Source of the DNA: Amoebidium appalachense
Lineage: Eukaryota > Ichthyosporea
Length of the DNA: 64,000 bases
NCBI GenBank assembly: GCA_963693365.1
Contig: CAVNZM010000014.1
Span: forward strand, 62,001 to 126,000
Direction of reading: 5' to 3'
Shown: one piece after another, positions 48,121-59,837 of the stretch
Layout: each line of letters starts with the position of its first letter
How positions within the stretch are numbered: the first letter of the stretch is position 1
Translations under genes and position numbers: made by a program
The notes under the pieces: generated by a model
Databases searched by the model: none
Told to the model about the DNA's origin: nothing
The model's input: only the letters and a program-made list of their open reading frames with translations

Positions 48121-51038
48121 GGGGGACATCTGAGAAGGCGAACAGAGTTTGTGTGCATTTTTCTTTTTTGTGTACGGGCCGGAAGGGGAGTAGATGGTGC
48201 TGTGGTCTAGTTCTGGATTCTTTTGTCAATACAGGTTCATGCACATTTGACCCCCCTGGCCCCCTTGCCAAAATGTGGAGTTTGAAGAGTGCCGGAGGGG
48301 GGGGCAACAATCTGTGTGGGCCTTGGCGGGTTGCTGACATTGCCGTTTGCAGCTTGCGGAGGCCACGAGCCGCTACGACGAGAGTTTCAAGGAGGCCATG
48401 CGTGCCGGGGAGGCTGTTGCAGGGTGCAGCAAGAGCGAGGAGGAGAAGAAGGACACGGTGCTCATGCTCAAGCAGGTCGCAGTGGCCTCCAGCGCCCTCC
48501 TCACTGCCACCCGCCAGGTCGCAACAACCCCAACAGCCGCCGTGGCAAAGGCCTCCCTTACGTCTGCAGCACGGCAGGTGCAGGACTCCATCGACAATCT
48601 TGTGGGCAAGCTGTCCACGTCGGGCCCGGGTGTGCGCGAGTGCGAGAATGCCGCCCGAAACATTGCAGCGCTGCAGGCGGCGCTTGAGCGGCCCGATGAG
48701 CCGGTCAGCGACAAGAGCTACTTCGACTGTCTGGCCATCGTTAATGACCGCAGTAGGGGCCTGCTCACGTCCACACGCAACATCTCAAACAGCGCCAGGG
48801 CCTCAGACCCGGCCCAGGTGGGCCAGTCAGCCCTGGCAGCATCAAGCCAGATTCAGGAGCTAGTGGATGCATCGGCACAGGCGGCATATCTGATTGGTGT
48901 GGCAGACCCGTCGTCTACCCCCGCCGTGCCCGGCTGCATCGATGCGCAGGCCGTCAACCAATCAAGACAGGCCATTATGGATGCCTGCGAGAAGCTCAAG
49001 GACCCCAACAACACACAGCCCCAGGTTCTGGCTGCTGCAACCGTCATAGCAAAGCACACATCGGCACTGTGCTCCGCATGCAAGGTACGTGGGAAGAGGG
49101 GGTGGGGGGGGGGGGGGGGGGAGGGGGGGGTAGCTTGGGGGGATTCAAGTGCGTGTTGGGAGGAGGGGAGGAAGGGTGGGGGGGTGTTTGCATGTATGTG
49201 GGGACGGTGTGGTGTGGCTTTGAGGGATGCAAGGACGTGGTGAAGGGTGGTGGAAGGGGAGGGAGGATGAGGGGTGGTTGCATGGTACGTGGGGATGAGG
49301 AGGGAGGGAGATGCCGGGGGGGGGGGGGGGGAGGGGAGGGGGGCGGGGACAGGAGGGCACAGGGTAGGTTGCTAATGCATGTATGTGTAGGTGGCATCAG
49401 CCAAGACCAGCAACCCCGTGGCCAAGCAGAACTTCGTAACGTCAGCAAAGGGCATAGCCACCACCACAGCCGGGCTGGTGCAGGCCATCAAGGCGCTAGC
49501 AGCCCAGACGGACGACAACAACCATGCAAGGTGTGCAGAGAGCACAAAGCCCCTGCTTGAGGCTGTAGACACCCTGGCTACACTGGCGGCGGCACCAGAG
49601 TTTGCTACCACACCGGCAAAGATCACAGATGCTGCAAAGGCAAAGCAGGAGGTGTGTGTGTGTGCATCCATGGGGGGAGGGGGGGGGGGGGGGGGGCATT
49701 GGAGCATAATGTTTTTTCGGACTGGCTCAATTTGTAGCGATGTTATCACCCCTCAAAAGCAGCTTTTTTTGTCGTAAAACATATATTTCTTGAAAGGTTC
49801 TAATTTTTACTATATTGTTTTGTAGAAATAATAGTCCTGAAGGCAGCGCTGCAGCCAAAAACGTTTGCCTGCAACTTGCAAGGTGACAAGGCTAACCTTT
49901 TATGGTTAGCCACCTGCCAAGAATGGCACGCAAAAAAGTGGCTAGTTTTGAATGGGTAACACCTGCCAATAAGCTGGGCTTTTTTGGGGGGGGGGGGGGT
50001 GGGGGGGGGTAGAACGGATTCTGACTGTGCATGTGTGTACAGCCTGTGATCCTAGCAGCACGCAAGATGACGGATGCAGGAGCCACTGTTGCGGACACGG
50101 CACGGCTGATGGCCAAGGACCCCAACGACCAGGCGGCATGGGCCGTGTTCAGCACGTGCTCAAAGGACCTTAACGAGGCCATAAAGGCCCTGGCCCAGGT
50201 CATCAGGGTACGCCTTACTATTAACCCTCATCCCCCCCCCCCCCCCCCCCCCCCCCCTTCTCCCCCTCTCTCTCTCCCCCACCCCTTCCCCCCACGCCGC
50301 CACCACCACCACCACCACCACGGTGTCGCTATCCCCTTCTAACACCCCCCCCCCCCCCCCCCCCCCCCCCTTCCCCCACCCCTTCCTATCGCCACTGCGG
50401 ATGCCTACTTCTTCTCCTCCCAGACCAAAGACAGCCACAAATATGTGTTAATCCACACCCAGGCGTGCATGCATGCAGGCAGGCACATCACATTGCATTA
50501 TTAGCTGGACAAACCCTACTTTCAGCAATGCCCACTCTATTTCTTTCCCCCGGGAGCATACCATGAACGCCACCGTCATCACCTTGCACACACACACACA
50601 CACCAGGTATCCATACTAACCTTCACCTCTTTCGTGCACAGGACAATGCACCAGGGCAGCGTGAGTGTGAGGAAGCCATTGAGACGCTTCAACTTGCCGT
50701 GTCCGACCTTGACCAGGCGTCCCTAGCCGTGTCTGTTGGTGGGCTGAAGCTGCGCACAGACAACGACCTGCAGGGCTTCCAGGAGGTCATGCTGGCAAGC
50801 TGCCAAGACATCAGCGCACAGATGGACACGGTAGTGGCTGCAGCAAAGACGGAGCCTCAGAAGCTGGGCTCGGCTGTCATGGCTTTCTCCGAGCAGTTCC
50901 TGCCGGTACATGGCCCCACCACACATGCCGCTTGCACGCGCACGGCGCATGCACACACATGCACACATGCAGATGCACACATGCGCACACTCACACACAC
51001 ACATTACACACGTACAAAAGCACCTGCATACACACACA

Positions 51039-51078
<40 letters not shown>

Positions 51079-51270
51079 GAGAGAGATGCGCATACTGATC
51101 GTCTCACACACCCACCACATGTAAAGGAACACACGCGCGCGCACATCCACACACACACACACACAATACAAACACACACACACACAGATACACACAGATG
51201 CACGTGCACATCATACTCTCACACCCTCATTACAAATGGAAAAGAAACACGCGCGCGCACACATCCACAT

Positions 51271-51358
<88 letters not shown>

Positions 51359-51762
51359 ACACACACCTACACCCGTACTGACCATACATTGCCATGCAGC
51401 TCACCTCGTCAGCCATTGGAGCCGCCTCCAAGCTAGCGGACAGGCGCAAGCAGCAGCAGGTGCTCGACAGCAGCAAGGCCGTGGCCGAGTCAGCCCTTGC
51501 CCTTGTGACTGCAGCACGGGGTGCCGGTGGAGACAAGAACAATGCTGAGGGCCATGCACTGGTCGATGATGCCCTCACTAAGTTCCAGCTGGACATGGCC
51601 GACCTCACGAGACAGCTCGAGGCGGATGCCGGTGATGCAGGCGCCATCAGGTGTGTGCAATTTGGGGGTTGGTTGTTTTTTTTTTTTTTTTTTTTTTTTT
51701 TTTGCCTTTTGCCTTTTGCCTTCTGCCTTCTGCCTTTTGGGGGGAGGGGGGGGGGGGAGAAA

Positions 51763-51817
<55 letters not shown>

Positions 51818-52015
51818 AAGCATACGGGTCTGGGTGAAAGCTGTAGGGGAGAGAGAGAGAGAGAGGGTGTAAACATGAGGTAAAAGTGTAGAAAAATATC
51901 CGAGACGACAGACAACACATGAGAGGGACTAAAACAAGACTCAAGCCGGACCACAAGACTAAGCAGGGTGTCACCTTGGAAGGGAAAATGGGGATGGGTG
52001 TGTGTGTTGGGGGAG

Positions 52016-52046
<31 letters not shown>

Positions 52047-53140
52047 ATATTGTTGATTGTGTGCTGACTGTGTGTGTGCAGTGCGATCATGGCGCAGCTG
52101 CAGCGTGCCCTGCACCATCTTGAGCTGCAGGACGGGGCCACCTCTGATGGGTCCTACGGGGAGTACAACGCAAACATGCAGGCAGGCGCTAAGAAGATGG
52201 CGGCCACCCTGCCGGCACTGCTCGGTGCCAGCAACGAGCAGTTTGTTGAGGCCCTGAGAGACATTGTGTCGAACTTCAACCAGGTTGCTGCCGACTGCAA
52301 ATTTGCTGCCGCCACATCAGGTGTGTACCAGATATGTCTCCGTGCAAGTTGGTGCCTGTGGCGCTCATGTGCTGAGAAATGGGGGTGTTTGTGGTGCATG
52401 TGTGCTGGTTGGGGGGTGTTTGTGGTGCATGTGTGCACACGTGTCTCAAAGGCACGTGTGCCAAAAAATAGGGGTGTTTCAAATGCATGTGAGCTGACGT
52501 ATGGTTGTCCAGACAACGAGGAGAACCGTGCGCTGCTACTTGGGGCCACGCGGCAGCTCGGATCCAGCACTGTGGGGCTTGTGGGAGTATGCAAGCAGCT
52601 GCAGGCCAACCCGGAGGACTTTGATGCGCGCAAGCAGGTGTCTGCATGCAGCCAGCAGGTGTCTGCTGATGTGGCCAAGCTGTTTGGGGCCCTGCAGCAG
52701 GGGGCCAAGGGCATTCGGGCCTGTGAAAATGCCGTGCAGGCCCTCGAAGGGCTGGTGGGCGACCTCAACACCACGGCCATGTTTGCGTCTGCTGGGTCCC
52801 TGACCAAGGAGAACCCTGCAGACACGTTCAATGGGCACAAGGACGAGCTGAGTGCACATGCAAAGGACCTGGTCGAGACTACAAAGGGCCTCGTGGCCTC
52901 TGCAAGCGGCTCACAGGTCAGTGGGTTGGGCTGCTTGATCCATGTCTGGGTGTGGTGGGGAAGGGGAATTCGAAGGGTATCACCACACGTCGGGTGACAT
53001 GTGCTTACTGAGTGGGTGGGTTGGCATAGGACATGTGCACGGGGGGAGGGGGGGGGCTTGTTTATTTGGGGAGATGTTTGTGAGGGGGGGGGGGATGTGG
53101 AGTGAATGGGGAGGAGGGATGGGGTTGGAGGACATGTGCA

Positions 53141-53172
<32 letters not shown>

Positions 53173-54095
53173 CGACATGTGCATAAGGAAGGCATTGTGA
53201 GCTTTCGGAGAGCAGGGGGTGGGGAGTATCTTCACCTGTACATAGGTGTGTTCTCTTATGGTTCATGGTTCCACAGGAGGTGCTTGCGGATGCCGCCAAC
53301 AAGGCCCTGCAGTCCACACAGCAGCTAGCAGCCACGGCCAAGCGTGCAGCCGTGGCCGTAGGGCCCGAGGACAGGGGGGCCCAGGAGCTACTGCTCAACG
53401 GCACAAGAGACCTAGTTGTGGCCCAGCAGAAACTACTCACAGCCACTACGGCGGCTGTAGGCAGGCCCTCGAGCGACCCTGCATACTCTGTGCTCAAGAA
53501 CGAAGCAAAGGGCATGGTGGGCTGCATCATGTCGCTGACCAAGACCGTCAAGAGTGTGGGGGATGAGGCTGCAAGGGGCCTGAGGGCCACTGAGAGTGCT
53601 ATGGAGGCCATTCAGGCTGAGCTCAATGCGCTGGACTCGGACCAGCCCTCACGCAAGACTGACGCTACACCGGAGCAGCTGGTGGGAACAACCAGAGGGG
53701 TGACGCTAGCTGCGGCCAAGTTGGTCAGCGGGGCCAGTAGTGGGGTGCAGAGCGAGGTGATGCAGTGTGCCAATGGAATGCGCAAGGCCATAGTGGACCT
53801 GCTGCAGACAGGCAAGGGCACACTTGAGGCCCAGCCGGATGATGCCGACCAGGATGCACAGGCCCAGACCAAGGAGGCACTCAGGAGGACGGCGGATACG
53901 TCCCTTAAGCTGCTGGCTGCAGTTCACAAGACTCTGGCTAACCCGGCTGACATGGAGGCTAAGACCGTATGTGCACCCTGTATCTACTGCACACACAAAA
54001 AGCTGGGGGGGGGGGGGGGGGGGGGGGGGGGGATTGGCCTGTCCCGTTTTTTTTTGTTTTTGTTTTTTTTTTTTTTTTTTTTTTTTTTTATTAGG

Positions 54096-54140
<45 letters not shown>

Positions 54141-55352
54141 GCTATGTTTTGACATAATGGAACATAAGGGGAAAGGGGGAAGATAAAATGAACGGCAAGG
54201 TGGAAGGGAAATGGAGAGGGGAGGGGGGAGGGGGGGGGGGGGGGGGGGGGTATATCGGGCAGGGGCAAGCATTTTGCTTACATGTTGTTGCACAGGTGCT
54301 TGGGCAGCACAGCAAGAGCGTAGCCGAGGCCGTGACTGAGGTGTGCGATGCAGCCAGACAGCTCAAGGGGGAGGACGTGGAGGACCCAGACGACCCCCAT
54401 GTCGTGGCCGAGAGAGAACTGCTTGCTGCAGCCGCCCAGATCGAGGCTGCAGCTAGGAAACTGGCTGAACTCAGACCACGGCCAAGAGAGTACGAGCTGA
54501 GCCAGGACATCAACTTCGAGGAGATGATCTTGAAGGCCGCACAGGGCATCACATCGGCTACATCGGCTCTGATGCAGGCTGCACAGGGCGCACAGAGAGA
54601 GTTGGTTGCTCAGGGTCGTATTAGCACGGTTAAGGGGTCGGAGAGGTACCATGACGATGCGACGTGGTCGGAGGGGTTGGTTAGTGCGGCTAAGAACGTG
54701 GCTGGAGCTACTAGTCTGTTGTGTGAGGCTGCTAATAATGCCGTGAATGGAGAGGCATCGGAGGAGCGCCTGATTTCATCGTCAATGGCCGTGGCTTCGT
54801 CGACACAGCAACTGCTGCTGGCTTGCAGGTGTGTGTGATGTGGATATTGCCTGTTGTTTGTTGGTTTGTTGGTTGGTTGTTTGGTTTGCTTGTTTGGTGG
54901 GGTTGTTGTTTGTTGAGAATGGAAATAAGAGGAGGACACTAACAGGTCTATAATGTGGGCCCCTGCATGCCTTTTATTTCTTTTTGTGTGTGTGTCTTGT
55001 GTATGTTTGTTTGTTGGTGGGGCTGTTGTTTGGCATGGAGGAAGAAAAGGTTCACCACTCACCATGGGTTTCTGTTTGCAGGGTCAAGGCCGACAAGAAC
55101 AGCAAAGCACAGGAGAGGCTTGACACGGCCGGTCGGTCAGTCAAGAAGGCCACGGATTCACTCGTCAAGAGCGCAAAGGAGGCAGCTGCCTTCCAAGAGG
55201 AACATCAGGAGGTAGAACTGAATAAGTTCAAGGTCGGGTCCATTGCCCAGGAGATAGCTATGCAGGAGGCTATATTGAACAAGGAGAAGGAGCTGGAGAA
55301 TGCTAGAAAGCAGCTGCTGAAGCTGAGGAAGATGAAGTACGATAAGAACTAG
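39622..55352 (+). CDS. TLN: talin, complete (FERM head, 13-bundle rod, I/LWEQ actin-binding C-terminus)
   Basis: Twenty-three exons: 39622-39681, 39964-40131, 41736-41898, 42466-42597, 42935-43077, 43521-43648, 43899-44213, 44410-44818, 44916-45211, 45292-45502, 45628-47028, 47369-47590, 47868-48017, 48353-49084, 49391-49651, 50043-50207, 50642-50905, 51400-51650, 52082-52320, 52513-52916, 53277-53966, 54296-54828, 55082-55352. All phases close to 2535 aa (human talin-1 is 2541). Head: F0 1-77; F1 with a Lys/Glu-rich loop (about 130-170); F2 with FFFSDQNVDRNDPVQLNL; F3 with SLKTYGMTFFLVKEK and the integrin-tail pocket RRWAASPNSFTLDFGDY (Arg363, Trp364). A Gly/Thr-rich linker (about 410-500) follows, then Ala-rich helical bundles (LPPLGND, QRDIEDALRNVKN, VAKRTSALC-like IAKHTSALCSACK, DLDQASLAV, DLNTTAMFASAGSL). 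I/LWEQ domain about 2320-2500 (INFEEMILKAAQGI, RELVAQGRIS) and a final dimerisation helix. It links integrin tails to actin beneath the membrane. Confidence 0.97.
40836..40996 (+). repeat. dispersed repeat A, copy A3
   Basis: In talin intron 2, sense orientation. Matches A1 from GGTGAATGGGTCGGAAACT through TGGGCCCCCTCTGAAGATGG to GTGTACTTTGTGCTCTTCAG; the 3' end is diverged (CACATTCTAAACTGCC) before C-rich DNA. Confidence 0.8.
41502..41564. repeat. compound C(n)A(n) tract
   Basis: C-rich run of about 40 nt followed directly by about 24 A in talin intron 2. Confidence 0.9.
41625..41723 (+). repeat. dispersed repeat A, copy A4 (3' part)
   Basis: Matches the second half of A1: GGGCTCTG, TGCATACTTTGTGTGTGCTC, TGCATTTTGTTC, GTGCACTTCGTAGTCTG. 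It ends 12 nt before the acceptor of talin exon 3. Confidence 0.6.
43250..43346 (+). repeat. dispersed repeat A, copy A5 (3' part)
   Basis: Closest to A2: TTGCATACTTGAATGCTTGC, GTCCTGCACCATGCTTCTC, GTGTACTTCCTACCGTGTTC, then CGCATTCAAA and C6. In talin intron 5, sense orientation, 5' truncated. Confidence 0.75.
47122..47245. repeat. (AC)n and (ACTC)n microsatellite
   Basis: (CA)n followed by about 60 nt of pure (CACT)n and more (CA)n, in talin intron 11. Confidence 0.95.
51276..51352. repeat. (AC)n microsatellite
   Basis: Pure (CA)n just upstream of talin exon 18. Confidence 0.95.
51676..51816. repeat. T-tract, (GCCTTTT)n and poly(G)
   Basis: T27, four tandem TTGCCTTTTGCC-like heptamers, then G-rich DNA including G54 (51763-51816). 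In talin intron 18. Confidence 0.9.
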
Positions 55353-56288
55353 GTTTAGGAAGTGATGGTGAACGTAGTTTGGTTGGGTGGGTGCTATCCG
55401 AAGAATGGGGTGTTTGGTTTTGGAGTCAGAGTCAGGATATGCTTGATGTGAGGTTTCTGGTGTTGTTTGTAGCAAGCATCGTGTGTTTGCTTTGTCTGTT
55501 TGCTATAGTATAGCATATTTTCTTAAAGCATTAGGCCCATCTTAGTTTTGTCCTATATATAAGTTTGTGCGAAGACCAATATGAACTGCATGAAATACGA
55601 ACCACGATACATATATCCACAACGGAAGGGTTTTTTCATATGCCCTCTCTAGTGCTGTTGTTGCCACCGGTTGGCAACCCTGAATTTAGTCGAAACTCTA
55701 CACATGCCTGGTGTCTGTACCTGTTCCCGGCCATGGACCCTTCATGTTCTGTGTTTTGAGTCTCCGTCTGCTAAGAAGATCCTGCTTTTGAGGGAGGGGT
55801 GTGTGTGGGTGGGGGGGGGGGGGGGGGGGGGGATATGGTGTACGTAGGTGGTGGTAGTGACCGTGCGACGTGTGTCACGTGTTTGGGCCGGGGGCGGGGG
55901 GAGGGAGGGGGGAGGGGGGGAGGGGGGCAGTGTGCTAAACTGTGCACATGTGTGCAGTTGAGCTCTGACCCCCCCCCGTCCCCCGGATCTGCCATTCTCG
56001 CCCCCTCTCCCCCCCCCCACCCCCCCCCTCCCCCCGCCGCGTAGTGGCATGTGCACACTTAGTCTAGTTGATATGTAGCTGGTGCTCAACTTGCAGTGCC
56101 ATGCTGTGGGCATGCATGCGCATGCACGCCCTAATCATGACTCAGGGCATTGATCCAATGTAAGTTTCTATCCTCAGCAACCCCTCTCCCCCCCCTCCTT
56201 ACCCCCGCTCCCCACCCTCCCCATTCCCTTAAACACACACACACTCCACTACAAAGACGGTCAGGAAGAATAGTTGTTGTAGTGAATC
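55353..56288. other. talin 3' flank
   Basis: Unique sequence to about 55790, presumably the talin 3' UTR, though I see no AATAAA. Then G-rich (55810-55930) and C-rich (55970-56040) tracts. No gene seen. Confidence 0.5.
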
Positions 56289-56939
56289 TTGTGCATTATG
56301 AGTTGCAATGTGGCAGACAGTTCGAACTCCCATGCGCGTACTAACGCATCCATGTTATCTAGAGTATCCCATCTCGCGCTGAAATTCAATAAGCACATAA
56401 GCCGCTTAAAGAATTATCTGCCCTCCCACCCTCTCTTCTCTATCCGACCTGTCCCCTCCCCACCTCTCCCCTCTTTCCTTCCCTCCCTCTTTCCTTCTTC
56501 CCCGGGCACGAATACCAATAAACCCCGCAAAAGTGTGCGTGTGACTTTGGACTGCCACTTAGTTATTAGACATGTACATAATCACAAAATAATTACACAA
56601 TATAACAAATGGAAAAAGATACCACACGACACTAGACCCGATGAAAGCAGACACCTTGAAAAACTAAGCCTTATGTCTCGTTTTATATATAATGACCGCC
56701 TTAACCTTATTGCCAAATATGGCACTCGCAAATGTATAACACCTAAATACATATTACCTTCCTGTAGAACTGGTCTTTCTCTAGCTGATGGTATTATTGA
56801 GCACTTACCACGCTTTTACTGTACACGTGCTATACAGTGGCCATGGAGATCTAATAAGTATAAGGTGGCCCCGTTTACATGCCCAAACAACACACACACA
56901 CACCAGTTTAAACGGTCATGTATCGCCAAATGTAGTTGA
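56289..56939 (+). other. orphan open reading frame, unassigned
   Basis: A 216-codon open frame with ordinary amino-acid composition after the first 75 residues (WKKIPHDTRPDESRHLEKL, SRFIYNDRLNLIAKYGTRK). No motif or family recognised and no splice partners found. Since repeat B follows 220 nt downstream, it may be debris of a mobile element. Confidence 0.3.
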
Positions 56940-57104
56940 TAGACCACATAATACCACATCACACACACGACACATTCACAACAGACACCCAGAAAGATAG
57001 CCTACCTGAAAATTATAACATCCTTGATTTTATACTAAACACACGTAACTATGACCTGTTTATTAGATGTATTGATTGGCTTGAGAAACACATCATTACA
57101 AAAT

Positions 57105-57107
57105 TCT

Positions 57108-57153
<46 letters not shown>
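57105..57153. repeat. (AC)n microsatellite
   Basis: Imperfect (CA)n just before dispersed repeat B copy 2. Confidence 0.9.
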
Positions 57154-57154
<1 letters not shown>

Positions 57155-57162
57155 CAGCTGAT

Positions 57163-57393
57163 ACCGAGTGTCCCAGGGGAGCCCGAAAGAGAAAAAAAAC
57201 AAAAAAAACGGGGAACCCAACTAATTGATTTTCTTAGTCTTTATGGTGCCTCGTAGAGAAAGTAAACCCTGATATATAATCATCACCCGACATCTATGTA
57301 CTTGATCATGATATACCGCTGAGGGGATATTCCGAGCAATACCCCCCATACCTGAGACTGGTCTCTCTTTGCCTCGAGTAAACAGCGTAAACA
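57163..57393 (+). repeat. dispersed repeat B, copy 2
   Basis: Same orientation and termini as 27596-27840; the A tract is shorter and interrupted. Confidence 0.85.
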
Positions 57394-57499
57394 CCATCCA
57401 TGTTATGTTAGTAATGTGAATTTGTCATATGGTTCTAAAGGTTCTAGGTTATAAACCCTTGAGGTCGCGGCCAAAAAGGTTCGTTATTTGAACCCTTCG

Positions 57500-57553
<54 letters not shown>

Positions 57554-57720
57554 CCCACCACCACCACCACCACCACCCAGCCCCCCCCCCCAACCCCCCC
57601 ACCCCCCACCCCCCACCCCCCGCCCCCCGCCCCTCCCCCCCTCCTCTACCCTCACCCCCGCCCCTCCACCCCCACGGGCAAAGACTCTCCGGGTCCCCGC
57701 AGGGGCCCCTCTGAGACATA
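57500..57720. repeat. poly(C) tract (53 nt) and C-rich DNA
   Basis: C53 at 57500-57552, (CCA)n, then C-rich DNA to 57715. Confidence 0.9.
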
Positions 57721-57881
57721 GGTGAGATATTATCATGGTAAGGCTTTTTGATCTCAAAGTTTCTTTCAAAGTTTTCAATATATTATGTTATTTTTCAAAG
57801 GTTAATTTTCGCAACTTCAAAGTATTTATTTTTGTTTTGTTTAATTATTTTTTTTTTTTTTTTTTTTTTTTGGAAGAGGGG

Positions 57882-57915
<34 letters not shown>

Positions 57916-59038
57916 TTAAACCCTCTCCCACCATCATACCGATACTACACCAACCCTATTTTCCCCCTGTATGTACACATATTTCTTTAAGGCGGGCTCT
58001 AACCCTTTTCATTTGGGTCTTAGCCAGCACCATTACCGTAGGTGGGTACCGGGCCCAAGAGACCTATGATGTGCCTACTTTCCAGACTGAGCCCGTCAGA
58101 CAGACATGGCAGAACGATTGAGCGGTACACACTACTACATAATAAGGATAGGGGGGGCTTGCTCTAGCTACATTTCATATTGAGATGGTCTAAGGGTCCG
58201 GTACGGTGCCATGTCGTGTAGTGTGTTGTGGTGGCTGCTATGTCTGTATATGGGTTGTGGGTTACCGTGTGTGTGTGCATTTACCGCAAACTAATACATA
58301 GTGTGTGTGTGTGTGTGTTGTGTGTGTGTGTGTGTGTGTGTGTCACGGTATTGGGGGGGGGGGGGTTGGAGGAGGGGGGGGGGGGGGGGGGTTGGAAGGT
58401 GGGGGGAGGAAGGGGGGAGGGGGGTGTGGGATTGTTCTACTAGTAGGTGTTGTGCCTGGTTTCTTTCTGCGGGTGGACGTTTTGGTCTTTTGGGCTTTGT
58501 GCTTAGGTTGGGTATTTAGACTTAATATGATGCTATAACATATACGGACACATCGGATTGGCCAATAGGGTGTCCCGGGCCCGTGGGGGCTGGGCCTAGG
58601 GTTGGTAGTACCAGGGTGATCTCACCGCGCGCACGGGGGGAGGGGAGGGGGGGGGGGGGGGGAGGGGGGGGGATGCATGCCCATGAGCAGTTAAGTATTA
58701 TCTTTATCTGATGCTCTTATGTAAAGACGTAGATACACACACGGTGATACACACACGGTGATACACACACGGTGATACACACCCACGCTCTCCTACGTGC
58801 ACGTCCACACACACGCACACAATTGCACATAATCTGGCATGTGTGTGCATTCCCCCCCGTCCCCCCTTTCCCCCTCCCCTTCCCCCCTCCTCCTCCTTCT
58901 CTGCCGGGAACTTCTCCTGGGGGTAGGTGTGTGTGTGTGGAAGGTACGGAAGGGGCAGCCAGGAATTGAACGGAACAGGGGTGGGTGGCCATGGGAGTGG
59001 GGATGGGGGTGGGTAGATGGGTGGGGGTAATTTGGGGG

Positions 59039-59069
<31 letters not shown>

Positions 59070-59113
59070 AGGGGGGGGGGGGGGGGGGGGGTGTAGTTGT
59101 CCATTAAATTAAG
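57721..59113. other. intergenic, compound T-G tract, (TG)n
   Basis: T-rich then G-rich compound tract at about 57848-57914. A short open frame follows (to 58121) with a hydrophobic stretch (ALTLFIWVLASTITVGG) that I cannot assign. (TG)n near 58302-58343, a 14-bp repeat (ACACACACGGTGAT, three copies) at about 58736-58778, and poly(G) at about 59041-59091. Confidence 0.5.
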
Positions 59114-59338
59114 TTAAGCCCCAGCCTCAGTAGGCCCTAGAATCTTTATTTTTTCTAGAATTTTAGTACTATTAATTTCTGTTAGCAATGAATTATCCGA
59201 CGATAAATCCGGAGCGACACCTGTAAGAACCGCACAAATACCAGTATTTGGGACACACAGTGCTAATGAACCACCACCGTTATATATAACAATACCGTCG
59301 GCATTCACACGTATAAATGAGCATACACGGGATAATCT
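59114..59338 (-). other. possible terminal exon, unassigned
   Basis: On the minus strand an AACCAG acceptor near 59339 opens a frame of about 74 codons to a stop at 59114 (NADGIVIYNGGGSLALCV, KILEKIKILGPTEAGA). Non-repetitive and plausible as coding. A faintly similar segment (SNGITVVISNGGFEGF) lies upstream near 59855-59915. No family recognised and no full gene could be built. Confidence 0.3.
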
Positions 59339-59528
59339 GGTTCATAATGTTGACTTTTTTTTGTTGCTGTTGTGATGGCGTTATGGATGGTGAGTAATTC
59401 AACCGGGTATCAATGCCTACTGTGACGATAGCAGTGACACGAACATGCACGCATAAACACGTACATCATAGCACATCTACACACAACCATAACACACATT
59501 CCCGCCCTACACGTACACACCCACAGGC

Positions 59529-59562
<34 letters not shown>

Positions 59563-59569
59563 TCCTCCC

Positions 59570-59606
<37 letters not shown>

Positions 59607-59802
59607 CCCCCCCCACGCATGGAAATGCACAACACATTTCTCAAGTAAGTGAAAAAGCGCAACTACTATTAATCCAATCAGATAGCACAAAGTAATAGTT
59701 AGGTATGTCGCGCATTTCAACGGTGAACATACGCAATTAAAAGGCATGTCACCTCATAATATAGCCATTTTTCAGTGGAGGCGGCGTGCTGGGGGGAGTG
59801 GG

Positions 59803-59837
<35 letters not shown>

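Noticed and set aside
52321-52512. In-frame read-through of talin exon 19 into the following intron (about 64 codons).
   Set aside because: Sequence is Trp/Val/Cys-rich and unlike a talin helix. Phase-1 splicing from 52320 to 52513 restores the rod without a gap.
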